Assembly (NCBI RefSeq): GCF_004570575.1
Contig: NZ_SPPD01000001.1
Location: 124,001-188,000 of the forward strand
Source: Streptococcus cuniculi
Lineage (GTDB): Bacteria > Bacillota > Bacilli > Lactobacillales > Streptococcaceae
Direction of reading: 5' to 3'
Length of the DNA stretch: 64,000 nucleotides
Shown: positions 10,557-18,042 of the stretch, piece after piece
Layout of the letters: each line of letters opens with the position of its first letter
Position numbering within the stretch: the stretch's first letter is position 1
Position numbers and translations under genes: made by a program
The notes under the pieces: generated by a model
Databases searched by the model: none
What the model was told of the DNA's origin: nothing
Seen by the model: the letters and a program-made list of their open reading frames with translations, nothing else

Positions 10557-10635
10557 TTATCTATCGGTACAACAGAGACAGTAACAGAGCATTTTTGATC
10601 AAACGTCTTGTCAAGTGGATTTTTTTATGATAAAC

Positions 10636-10662
10636 TTGTTTTTGTATCAGATACAGGAACAA
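10636..10662. promoter_or_regulatory. Rrf2-type operator upstream of the 10676 gene
   Basis: Dyad TTGTTTTTGTATC-a-GATACAGGAACAA (13-base arms, 11 matching). The same half-site TTGTNCTTGTATC occurs before the genes at 11570 and 12081. Upstream lies TTGTCA-N17-TAAACT, a possible promoter. Confidence 0.65.
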
Positions 10663-10675
10663 AAAAGAGAGAAAT

Positions 10676-11452
10676 ATGACTAAATCATACGATAAACGGT
10701 TTTCACTGTCGATCTTACTCTGGATGCGTCAGGACAAGCCGCGTCAAGAAGGAACGGATTATTGGAGTGGTGGGCATGCTCAAATCATTGCTGCATCGCC
10801 AGGCCTCTTAGAATATCGCCAGCAGCATTTAAGTGACAGGGAGCACAGTTTCTGGCCAGAAGCCTCAGGTCTAGAGATTCATATTCCTGAAGATCGTCGT
10901 GTAGATGGTATTGCAGAAGTAACCTATGAAACACTCTTGGCACCTTTGGGTGGGCGTAAGCAGACGGCTATAGCATTCGAAGATGAAGTGAATGTTTTCC
11001 GACGGACGCTTATGCACATGGGCTTTCCATATACATCTCGCTGGTATCATACGGACACTTCATCTGAAACTCAACTCCGTGATGTCATCTATATTCGGAG
11101 AAAAGAGAAGGTTAGTGGTGGTCAATTTAAAGATTTCGTAAATAATCGTTTGGCTGGTCAATTAGCAAATGTGACTGGGATTACAGAAGTCCGTTCACAA
11201 GTGTATTTGCCTTGGAACAAAGCCACATGGAATACACCAAATGTTGCCCATGATAATCCAAAAACTGGCCATCTACATGCCTCTGTGATAATTGGATTTG
11301 CCAATCAATCGGCAAGACAAGCATTTTATAACGATAGTGCACCGAAATTAAACGAAACAATTGTAAATTATGCTTCAGCCGTTCATGCCTATCATATAGA
11401 CAAAACGTTGGCTTTTGTAGAAAATAGCCAGAGATGTTTGCTGGAAGATTAA
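10676..11452 (+). CDS. Uncharacterised protein, possible EthD-like alpha-beta barrel
   Basis: A 258-residue soluble protein that I do not recognise with confidence. The opening KRFSLSILLWMRQDKPRQEGTDYW...GGHAQIIAASPGLLEYRQQHL looks like an EthD/ABM-type dimeric barrel strand-helix unit. The second half (about 150-245: QFKDFVNNRLAGQLANVTGITEVRSQVY ... HASVIIGFANQSARQAFYND) looks like a second such unit, so it may be an internally duplicated barrel. No signal peptide or membrane span is seen. It shares its operator with the Rrf2 gene and the oxidoreductase downstream, so a role in handling a redox-active or aromatic compound is plausible but unproven. Confidence 0.6.
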   Translation: MTKSYDKRFSLSILLWMRQDKPRQEGTDYWSGGHAQIIAASPGLLEYRQQHLSDREHSFWPEASGLEIHIPEDRRVDGIAEVTYETLLAPLGGRKQTAIAFEDEVNVFRRTLMHMGFPYTSRWYHTDTSSETQLRDVIYIRRKEKVSGGQFKDFVNNRLAGQLANVTGITEVRSQVYLPWNKATWNTPNVAHDNPKTGHLHASVIIGFANQSARQAFYNDSAPKLNETIVNYASAVHAYHIDKTLAFVENSQRCLLED

Positions 11453-11529
11453 TGTAAAGAGCTCTTTGAAAGATTTGTTTGTGAAAAATATGAGCAAAAG
11501 TCTTGTCACATGGATTTTTTATGACAAGC

Positions 11530-11556
11530 TTGTTCTTGTATCGGATACAGGAGTAA
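11530..11556. promoter_or_regulatory. Autoregulatory operator of the second Rrf2 gene
   Basis: Dyad TTGTTCTTGTATC-g-GATACAGGAGTAA, 14 nt before the regulator's start codon. A second inverted repeat, CTTGTCA...TGACAAG, lies at about 11503-11528. The whole 70-bp block resembles the one before the 10676 gene, so it probably arose by duplication. Confidence 0.65.
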
Positions 11557-11569
11557 AAAGGAGTCTTCT

Positions 11570-12001
11570 ATGGATACAAAATTTTCTGTTGCCCTTCATA
11601 TTCTAACGATGATTAGCGAAAGCAAGGAAGTGTTAAGTTCTCAAGCCTTGGCGACAAGCGTTGGGACAAATCCGAGTTACATTAGGAAAGTCATTGTCCT
11701 GTTGAAAAATGCTGGACTAATTACCTCTCACCAAGGGAAGTCGGGCTACCAGCTCAGCAAGTCTCCCAAGGAAATATCTTTGCTAGAGATTTACTATGCG
11801 ACGCAGGAAGTTGACCACATCCATCTCTTTCAAATGCATCAACATGCCAATCAGGAATGCCCTGTTGGCCAGCATATTGAAGGCGCAGTAGCCCCCATTT
11901 TTACAAGTGTAGAGCAACAACTTGAAGAAGCTTTGGCAGACCAAACCTTAGAGCAGGTGATTGACCGTCTCTATCATGCAGCCAAGCAAACTCGTATCTG
12001 A
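11570..12001 (+). CDS. Rrf2 family transcriptional regulator (YwnA-like)
   Basis: A 143-residue winged-helix protein (FSVALHILTMIS, SSQALATSVGTNPSYIRKVIVLLKNAGLI). The single cysteine is in ANQECPVGQHI, matching the cysteine position of the paralogue at 8684. Ribosome site AAAAGGAGTC. Identical half-sites before its own gene and both flanking genes make it the probable regulator of the 10676 and 12081 genes. Related single-cysteine Rrf2 proteins sense quinones or electrophiles; that sense is inferred here from the oxidoreductase neighbour. Confidence 0.88.
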   Translation: MDTKFSVALHILTMISESKEVLSSQALATSVGTNPSYIRKVIVLLKNAGLITSHQGKSGYQLSKSPKEISLLEIYYATQEVDHIHLFQMHQHANQECPVGQHIEGAVAPIFTSVEQQLEEALADQTLEQVIDRLYHAAKQTRI

Positions 12002-12033
12002 CCAATCCGTCAGATTTTCTTAAAATAAACATA

Positions 12034-12057
12034 TACTTGATACAGATACAAGTACAA
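12034..12057. promoter_or_regulatory. Third copy of the Rrf2-type operator
   Basis: CTTGATAC-a-GATACAAGTACAA. Read on the minus strand its right part is TTGTACTTGTATC, 12 of 13 bases identical to the half-site at 11530. It lies 24 nt before the oxidoreductase gene. Confidence 0.6.
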
Positions 12058-12080
12058 CAAAACAAAGAAAAGGAAGAAAC

Positions 12081-13079
12081 ATGAAAGTAGCGCAACATAC
12101 AACTTATAACAAAAACAATATCGCATTAACAATGGTAGACATTGCAAAACCAACAATTGCCCAACAGCAAGTGCTGATTAAGGTTACGGCAGTAGGGGTT
12201 AATCCACTTGATAATATGATTAGCCGTGGTGAGGTGAGGATGATAGTTCCTTATAAATTGCCACAGACTGCGGGAAATGAGGTCGTTGGTATGGTGGAAC
12301 AAGTAGGAACAGGCGTCAAGCAATTTGCAGTAGGCGACCGTGTCTTTGGGCGTTTGCCACTTGATCATATCGGTGCCTTTGCGGACTATGTCGCAGTAGA
12401 CGCTGAAGCGCTTGCAAAGGTTCCAGAGTATTTGACAGATGTGGAGGCAGCTGCTGTTCCTCTTACGGCTCTTACCATCATGCAGGCGCTTGATTTAATG
12501 GGAGCTCAAGCAGGCAAGACCATTTTCATCTCAGGAGGTACTGGTGGTGTCGGTGGGATGGCGATTCCTATTGCAAAAGCCAAGGGCTTAACCGTCATGA
12601 CCAATGGTGACGGCGCCAATGCTGAGCGTGTTCTAGCTCTAGGGGCGGATCGGTTTATTGACTATAAAACAGAAGACTATACCAACCTTATCAAGGACGT
12701 GGATTATGTCTTAGACACACTTGGCGGGACAGAGACTGAAAAGCAAATGTCTATTATGAAAAAAGGTGGGCACTTGGTATCCCTTCGTGCCATGCCAAAT
12801 GGCGCTTTTGCGAAACGCATGAACTTGCCAAAATGGAAACAGTTCTTGTTTGGATTAGTTGGTCGTCAGTTTGACAAAATGGCTGCGAAATACGGTGTGC
12901 ATTACCATTTCATCTTTGTTGAAAGCAATGGTCAGCAGTTACAAGAAGTGGCGGACATTTTTAGTCAACTCGAAATCAAGCCGTCCATTGATACCGTTTA
13001 TCCATTTGAAGAAGTCAATGCGGCCCTTGATAAGGTAGCCAACGGTCGCTCACGTGGAAAAACAGTTCTCAGTTTTTAA
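12081..13079 (+). CDS. MDR-family NADPH:quinone oxidoreductase-like protein
   Basis: A 332-residue medium-chain dehydrogenase/reductase. The N-terminal GroES-like domain has GVNPLDNMISRGE and AGNEVVGMVEQVGTGVKQFAVGDRVFG. The nucleotide-binding loop FISGGTGGVGGMAIPIAKAKG follows near residue 150. The structural zinc cysteines are not visible, so it belongs with the zinc-free quinone reductase branch rather than true alcohol dehydrogenases. Ribosome site AAAGGAAG. It is followed 18 nt later by an alpha/beta hydrolase and probably cotranscribed. Expected reaction: NADPH-dependent reduction of quinones or enones. Confidence 0.87.
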   Translation: MKVAQHTTYNKNNIALTMVDIAKPTIAQQQVLIKVTAVGVNPLDNMISRGEVRMIVPYKLPQTAGNEVVGMVEQVGTGVKQFAVGDRVFGRLPLDHIGAFADYVAVDAEALAKVPEYLTDVEAAAVPLTALTIMQALDLMGAQAGKTIFISGGTGGVGGMAIPIAKAKGLTVMTNGDGANAERVLALGADRFIDYKTEDYTNLIKDVDYVLDTLGGTETEKQMSIMKKGGHLVSLRAMPNGAFAKRMNLPKWKQFLFGLVGRQFDKMAAKYGVHYHFIFVESNGQQLQEVADIFSQLEIKPSIDTVYPFEEVNAALDKVANGRSRGKTVLSF

Positions 13080-13097
13080 GAGTTAGTTTAGGAGAAA

Positions 13098-13937
13098 ATG
13101 ATGTCTTATATTACAACCAAAAATAACTATATACAGGTAGCAGGCAATCAGATTGCTTACCGAGAGCTTGGCAAGGGAACATCAGACTTGCCTCTCGTCA
13201 TGTTGGTGCATTTAGCAGCAACCTTGGACAATTGGGATCCAACATTACTCGATTTGATTGCGGAAAAGCAACACTTGATTGTCCTTGATTTGCCTGGTGT
13301 CGGCGCTAGTCAAGGCAAGGTCGCAGCTACCATTCCTGGTATGGCAGAGCAGGCGATTGCCATTGTGAAGGCCTTGGGTTACGAGCGAATCAACCTACTT
13401 GGCCTGTCGATGGGCGGGATGATTGCGCAGGAAATGGTTCGTCTAGATAGCCACTTGGTCAATCGCTTGATTTTAGCAGGGACAGGGCCTCGTGGGGGTA
13501 AAGAAGTTGATAAGGTGACAGGGAAAACCTTCCGCTATATGCTCAGAGCTGCTTTTGAACGTGTAGATCCGAAGCGTTATATTTTCTACAATCATGATGA
13601 ACAAGGTCGTATCGAAGCAGAGAAGGTCTTGGGGCGTATGGGAATGAGAAGTGCTGCACATGTCGATAAGGAGATGAAGGTATCTGGTTTCCTCACACAA
13701 CTAAAAGCCATTAAGCGTTGGGGGAAAGACGCTACGGATGACTTGAGCCATATCACGCAACCAACCTTGATTGTCAATGGGGACAATGATATGCAGGTGC
13801 CGACTGAAAATTCTTATGATATGCATGAGAAAATCAAAGGAAGTAAACTGATGATCTATCCGAATGCAGGTCATGGCTCGATTTTCCAATATGCCGATGA
13901 GTTTTCAAAGGAATTGCTCGCCTTTTTGGACATGTAA
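13098..13937 (+). CDS. Alpha/beta-fold hydrolase
   Basis: A 279-residue hydrolase. The nucleophile elbow is LLGLSMGGMIAQE (Ser near residue 104); the acid is probably the Asp in LIVNGDNDMQVP; the catalytic His is in YPNAGHGSIFQY near the C-terminus. An oxyanion-type HLAATLDNWD segment is at about 37-46 in place of the usual HGxG. Ribosome site AGGAGAAA; either of two adjacent ATG codons could start it. It forms a small operon with the quinone-type oxidoreductase. Substrate is unknown; ester or lactone hydrolysis after reduction would fit. Confidence 0.85.
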   Translation: MMSYITTKNNYIQVAGNQIAYRELGKGTSDLPLVMLVHLAATLDNWDPTLLDLIAEKQHLIVLDLPGVGASQGKVAATIPGMAEQAIAIVKALGYERINLLGLSMGGMIAQEMVRLDSHLVNRLILAGTGPRGGKEVDKVTGKTFRYMLRAAFERVDPKRYIFYNHDEQGRIEAEKVLGRMGMRSAAHVDKEMKVSGFLTQLKAIKRWGKDATDDLSHITQPTLIVNGDNDMQVPTENSYDMHEKIKGSKLMIYPNAGHGSIFQYADEFSKELLAFLDM

Positions 13938-13974
13938 ACGGGGATGAGGAGTTTGATGCTTGTCTTTCTAGTAT

Positions 13975-14050
13975 ATGAATAGGGGGTGGACAAGATTGTA
14001 ATGGGCACTCACGAGGGAAAACCGTCATTGGTCTAAGTGAGAGAATGACA
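13975..14050 (+). pseudogene. Decayed C-terminal fragment of a second MDR oxidoreductase
   Basis: The stretch reads VDKIVMG in one frame and SRGKTVIGLSE in the next, matching the end of the upstream oxidoreductase (LDKVANGRSRGKTVLSF) with a frameshift between. It is too short to be functional. It suggests that a second oxidoreductase copy once followed the hydrolase. Confidence 0.45.
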
Positions 14051-14056
14051 CAAGAT

Positions 14057-14099
14057 GAAAAACTCCGAATGAGACGGCTCTCGTTCGGAGTTTTGTTTT
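14057..14099. terminator. Bidirectional terminator between hydrolase and GNAT remnant
   Basis: Stem AAAACTCCGAA(t)GAGA/TCTC(g)TTCGGAGTTTT with a four-base loop, serving the converging genes on both sides. Confidence 0.88.
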
Positions 14100-14622
14100 A
14101 TATGGTTTTCCTAGCAATTACTAAGCAAAGTGGTCCTTGTTGGACTTCGCGGCCTGTTGGTTGAAAACCAATCTTAGTCCAGAAATGGGCAGCTTCTGGG
14201 TAGGTTTTGACGTAGGCGAGTTGTAATTCATGATAATGAGCTCTTGCGAGGCAATCCTCCAAGAGGTGAAATACTTGAGTGCCAAAGCCGGTTTGCTGAT
14301 AGTGACCATGAATCATAAAGAGGCCGATCCAGGCAGTCTCATCTGTCGGATAATCCAGTACCACATCTATCACAGCAACTAGCTCTTTTCCCTTCCAGCA
14401 ACCGAGATAATATTTTTTATCAAGGCTACTAGAGGTTGGATAGTTGGTCATATCTTCTTTTACACTTTCCCGACTAGGCTTTGGTGGACAATGCTGAAAA
14501 TAGAGCGGAGTGGTCTGATAGAGGGCGAAGACGTCGTTCAGTTGCTCTAAGGTGACCTAGGCGATATAAAACTCGGGTCCGAGCCTAGAACAGTCCAGTG
14601 TTTCAAATATAGTTCTATCCAA
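14098..14622 (-). pseudogene. GNAT acetyltransferase with an in-frame amber codon
   Basis: Reading leftward from a TTG at 14622 (AAGGAG 10 nt before it, overlapping the end of pepQ by 8 nt) gives a 174-codon frame: LDRTIFETLDCSRLGPEFYIA, then TAG at 14557-14559, then VTLEQLNDVFALYQTTPLYFQ and a complete GNAT domain (WIGLFMIHGHYQQTGFGTQVF, IGFQPTGREV). Coding-like sequence on both sides of the stop, in one frame, indicates a nonsense mutation at codon 22. A shorter protein could start at 14451, but that would lose the first strands of the fold and no good ribosome site is seen there. Confidence 0.75.
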
Positions 14623-15697
14623 AATACAACAACTCCTTGCTGGTGTCGGTAAAGACTTCAAAGCCCTTTTCGGTTACAACACCGCAGTCTTCGATACGCA
14701 CGCCGACTTTTCCTGGGATATAGATACCCGGTTCTACAGAGAAGCACATGCCTTCTTCAAGGACGAGGTCGTTTCCTTCCATGATGGATGGGAATTCATG
14801 AACATCCATGCCGATTCCGTGTCCTAAGCGGTGGTTGAAATACTCGCCGTAGCCAGCTTTTTCAATCACTTCACGAGCTGCGCGGTCCACATCGTGAGCT
14901 GTCACACCAGGTTTAATCATCCCAAGCGCTGCCTGCTGGGCTTCAAGGGTTAGGGCGTAGATGTCTTTTTTGAACTGGTCAGGCTGACCAACCGCAACGG
15001 TTCTCGTCATATCGCTGGCATAGCCATTTGCCATCACCCCGAGGTCAAAGAGGAGAAGCGCATCATTTTCGACCTTGTGAGGGCCAGGAATTCCGTGTGG
15101 GTTAGCAGCGTTAGTGCCTGTTAAGACCATGGTTTCAAAGCTCATTTCAAGCCCCTCGCGCTTCATGGCGAATTCAATCTCTGCAATAATGTCGGTTTCT
15201 GTTTTGCCGAGCGAAATGGCCTCAAAACCTAACTGCACAGCCTTGTCTGCCCATTTTCCTGCAATCATCATTTTTTGAATTTCATCAGCGGACTTAATCA
15301 AGCGCATGTGGTTGATGATAGGTGTAAGATTGTCAAATGTAGCCTGTTCAAAGACGGTTTTCAAGCCTTGGTATTTGGTGAGGATGAGGTTGTCAAACTC
15401 AAGCCCAATGCGTCTGTAGTGTTTCTCTGGCAGGGCTGACTTGATTTTTTCCCAAGGATTTTCAGAGTCGACATAGCCTACCACCGCAAAGTCGACACTC
15501 TTTTTCGCCCGTTCTGCGTCCAAGGCTGGCACAAAGAGGAGCGGTGCATCTTCTGGGCTGACAAAGAGGAACATCTGGCGTTCGTGCGGGTCGCTGTAAA
15601 AGCCTGTGAGATAGGAAATGGAAACAGGATCTGAAAAGACGGCTATGTCCAATTCTGCTGTTTGTAACTGTGTGCGAATAGCTGTGATTTTGCTCAT
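14615..15697 (-). CDS. pepQ: Xaa-Pro dipeptidase, M24 family
   Basis: Cytoplasmic metallopeptidase that splits Xaa-Pro dipeptides. The 360 residues have an N-terminal creatinase-like domain and a C-terminal pita-bread domain. Metal ligands are visible: Asp residues in LLFDLGVMANGYASDMTRT, His in HRLGHGIGMDVHE, Glu in FSVEPGIYI and in VRIEDCGVV. A minus-strand GAAAGAAGG precedes the start. It is divergent from ccpA, the usual pepQ-ccpA arrangement in lactic acid bacteria, where CcpA can act on both promoters. Confidence 0.95.
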   Translation of the reverse strand: MSKITAIRTQLQTAELDIAVFSDPVSISYLTGFYSDPHERQMFLFVSPEDAPLLFVPALDAERAKKSVDFAVVGYVDSENPWEKIKSALPEKHYRRIGLEFDNLILTKYQGLKTVFEQATFDNLTPIINHMRLIKSADEIQKMMIAGKWADKAVQLGFEAISLGKTETDIIAEIEFAMKREGLEMSFETMVLTGTNAANPHGIPGPHKVENDALLLFDLGVMANGYASDMTRTVAVGQPDQFKKDIYALTLEAQQAALGMIKPGVTAHDVDRAAREVIEKAGYGEYFNHRLGHGIGMDVHEFPSIMEGNDLVLEEGMCFSVEPGIYIPGKVGVRIEDCGVVTEKGFEVFTDTSKELLYFG

Positions 15698-15854
15698 AAA
15701 AATACCTTCTTTCTATTTGTTTCATTGTGTCAGAAAAGAGCGAAAAAATCAAGAGCTTATTGCAGAAAATCCGCGTATCTGTTCAGTCTTTTTTTCGATT
15801 TGCAATCATTTTCTCTGATTTCTCAAAATTTTTCAAAAAAATGTGGGATATCGC

Positions 15855-15910
15855 TTGAAAGGGATTTCAAAAAATGATACACTACAAAGAGGGTGAAAGC
15901 GTAATTTTCA
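15855..15910 (+). promoter_or_regulatory. ccpA promoter with weak cre-like site
   Basis: TTGAAA (15855-15860), 17-bp spacer, TACACT (15878-15883). Downstream, TGAAAGCG followed by an A/T stretch and TTTCA (15894-15910) resembles half of a CcpA site. Autoregulation is possible but the match is poor. Confidence 0.5.
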
Positions 15911-15940
15911 TAAAAAAAGAAATTGAAAGGAATTTACGAT

Positions 15941-16945
15941 ATGTTGAATACGGATGATACAGTAACCATTTATGACGTTGCTCGTGAAGCGGGTGTTTCG
16001 ATGGCAACGGTCAGCCGAGTGGTGAATGGCAATAAGAATGTGAAAGAAAACACGCGTAAAAAAGTATTGGAAGTGATTGATCGCTTGGATTATCGTCCAA
16101 ATGCTGTGGCGCGTGGCTTGGCAAGTAAGAAAACCACAACCGTTGGCGTTGTGATTCCAAATATTGCCAATGCTTATTTTGCAACCTTGGCTAAAGGAAT
16201 TGACGACATCGCAGACATGTATAAGTACAATATTGTCCTAGCAAACAGCGATGAAAATGATGAAAAAGAAATCAATGTGGTCAATACCCTGTTTTCAAAA
16301 CAGGTGGACGGGATCATTTTCATGGGCTACCACTTGACAGACAAGATTCGCGCCGAGTTTTCTCGTTCACGGACACCGATTGTGCTTGCAGGAACGGTTG
16401 ATTTGGAGCACCAGTTGCCAAGTGTGAACATCGATTATGCAAAGGCAAGCAAGGATGCGGTGAACTTGCTAGCGAAACATAATGAAAAAATCGCTTTTGT
16501 TTCAGGACCACTAGTGGATGACATCAATGGCAAAGTCCGTTTTGCAGGCTACAAAGATGGCTTGAAAGAAAATGGCTTGACCTTTAACGAAGGCCTTGTC
16601 TTTGAATCCAAATACAAGTACGAAGAAGGCTATGCCCTCGCAGATCGCATCTTAAATGCAGGTGCAACTGCAGCCTATGTAGCAGAAGATGAAATTGCTG
16701 CAGGCTTGTTAAATGGGATTGTTGACAAGGGCATCAAGGTGCCAGAAGACTTTGAGATTATCACAAGTGATGACTCATTGGTCACAAAATTCACCAATCC
16801 AAACTTGACCTCTGTGAGTCAACCTTTGTATGACATCGGTGCGATTGCCATGCGGATGTTGACAAAAATCATGCACAAGGAAGAATTGGATACACGTGAA
16901 GTCATCTTGAACCACGGTATTAAAGAGCGTAAATCAACGAAATAA
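15941..16945 (+). CDS. ccpA: Catabolite control protein A
   Basis: LacI-family global carbon regulator that binds cre sites with HPr-Ser46-P. The product is 334 residues. Residues 1-60 form the helix-turn-helix and hinge (VTIYDVAREAGVSMATVSRVVNGNKNVKENTRKKV ... YRPNAVARGLASKKTTTVGV); a periplasmic-binding-protein fold follows. The start at 15941 follows GAAAGGAATTTACGAT. It is divergent from pepQ and has its own terminator. Probable targets inside the window are the PTS operon (site at 52985) and the GH1 gene (site at 62617). Confidence 0.96.
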   Translation: MLNTDDTVTIYDVAREAGVSMATVSRVVNGNKNVKENTRKKVLEVIDRLDYRPNAVARGLASKKTTTVGVVIPNIANAYFATLAKGIDDIADMYKYNIVLANSDENDEKEINVVNTLFSKQVDGIIFMGYHLTDKIRAEFSRSRTPIVLAGTVDLEHQLPSVNIDYAKASKDAVNLLAKHNEKIAFVSGPLVDDINGKVRFAGYKDGLKENGLTFNEGLVFESKYKYEEGYALADRILNAGATAAYVAEDEIAAGLLNGIVDKGIKVPEDFEIITSDDSLVTKFTNPNLTSVSQPLYDIGAIAMRMLTKIMHKEELDTREVILNHGIKERKSTK

Positions 16946-16956
16946 GAACAGAAGAG

Positions 16957-16987
16957 AGAAGCTAAGCGAGCCTTGGCTTCTTTTTCT
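16957..16987 (+). terminator. Terminator of ccpA
   Basis: Stem AGAAGCTAAG/CCTTGGCTTCT with a small loop and a T-rich tail. Confidence 0.8.
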
Positions 16988-17031
16988 ATTCTCTCTACAG
17001 TTTAGGAGCATGGAAAAAATAGATTTTGTGG

Positions 17032-17046
17032 TATAATAAGGGCATG
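17032..17046 (+). promoter_or_regulatory. Extended -10 promoter giving a leaderless start
   Basis: TGTGGTATAAT with TATAAT at 17032-17037, then exactly six bases, then the ATG at 17044. Transcription should begin at or within a base or two of the start codon. No ribosome site is present. Confidence 0.6.
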
Positions 17047-18042
17047 AAAGTGCTATTGTATTTAGAAGGAAAGACAGTTTTAGAAAAATCAGGAATTGGG
17101 CGGGCACTCTACCATCAGATGGAGGCGCTTGATTTGGCAGGCATTCCCTATACCACGGACCTCTTAGGAGACTACGATGTTGTCCATATCAATACGTATG
17201 GACCGCGCAGTTGGCTCTTGCTACGGGCTGCCAAGCGTCGTGGGAAAAAGGTGATTTTGCATGGACATTCGACTATGGAAGATTTTCGGAATTCCTTTAT
17301 CGGATCCAATCTCTTAGCTCCACTAGTGGGTAAATACCTGGCCAGCATGTACCAACAGGCTGATTTTGTAATTACGCCGTCTGAATACTCCAAGAAGTTG
17401 ATTCAAGGGTATGGCGTGACAACCCCGATTGTTGCAGTCTCAAATGGAATTGACTTGAGAAAATATCAAAAAGACCCTCGGAAAGAAGCTATTTTTCGCG
17501 AGCATTTTGGAATTGAAGAAGGCCAGCCTGTGGTGGTCTGTGCAGGTCTTTATTTCCGTCGCAAAGGGATTGAAGACTTTGTCAAGGTAGCAGAGCGTAT
17601 GCCCCATGTTCGTTTTATTTGGCTGGGAAGTGTCAATAAGTGGATTATCCCTTCGTATATTCGTAAAATTGTCAAAGGCAAGCATCCAGCAAATGTGTCT
17701 TTTCCTGGCTATTTCAAGGGAGCTGTCTTTCAAGGGGCGATGAGTGGAGCAGATGCCTTTTTCTTCCCTTCGTATGAGGAGACAGAAGGTATTGTGGTTC
17801 TAGAAGCTCTTGCTAGTCACCAACAGGTCGTGCTCCGTGATATTCCTGTCTATGAGGGGTGGATTAATGAGACCAGTGCTGAGTTAGGGCACACCGTTGA
17901 AGACTTTGTAGCCTCTATCCAGAAAATCTTGGACAAAGAGGTGGACAAGAGAGAGGCTGGTTACAAGGTAGCAGAAAGTCGCTCAATGGATAAGGTATCA
18001 CATCAATTGGTCGATGCCTACCGTCAAGTAATGGAGTTATAG
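17044..18042 (+). CDS. GT4 glycosyltransferase, glycolipid synthase type
   Basis: A 332-residue GT4-like enzyme (MKVLLYLEGKTVLEKSGIGRALYHQ; KVILHGHSTMEDF; ITPSEYSKKLI; the donor-site region FFPSYEETEGIVVLEALAS). It resembles the streptococcal CpoA-type enzyme that adds the second sugar to monoglucosyl-diacylglycerol. The next gene is a second glycosyltransferase starting on the base after its stop, the arrangement of the pneumococcal glycolipid gene pair. It lacks a ribosome site and is probably translated from a leaderless mRNA. Exact sugar and linkage cannot be told from sequence. Confidence 0.82.
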   Translation: MKVLLYLEGKTVLEKSGIGRALYHQMEALDLAGIPYTTDLLGDYDVVHINTYGPRSWLLLRAAKRRGKKVILHGHSTMEDFRNSFIGSNLLAPLVGKYLASMYQQADFVITPSEYSKKLIQGYGVTTPIVAVSNGIDLRKYQKDPRKEAIFREHFGIEEGQPVVVCAGLYFRRKGIEDFVKVAERMPHVRFIWLGSVNKWIIPSYIRKIVKGKHPANVSFPGYFKGAVFQGAMSGADAFFFPSYEETEGIVVLEALASHQQVVLRDIPVYEGWINETSAELGHTVEDFVASIQKILDKEVDKREAGYKVAESRSMDKVSHQLVDAYRQVMEL

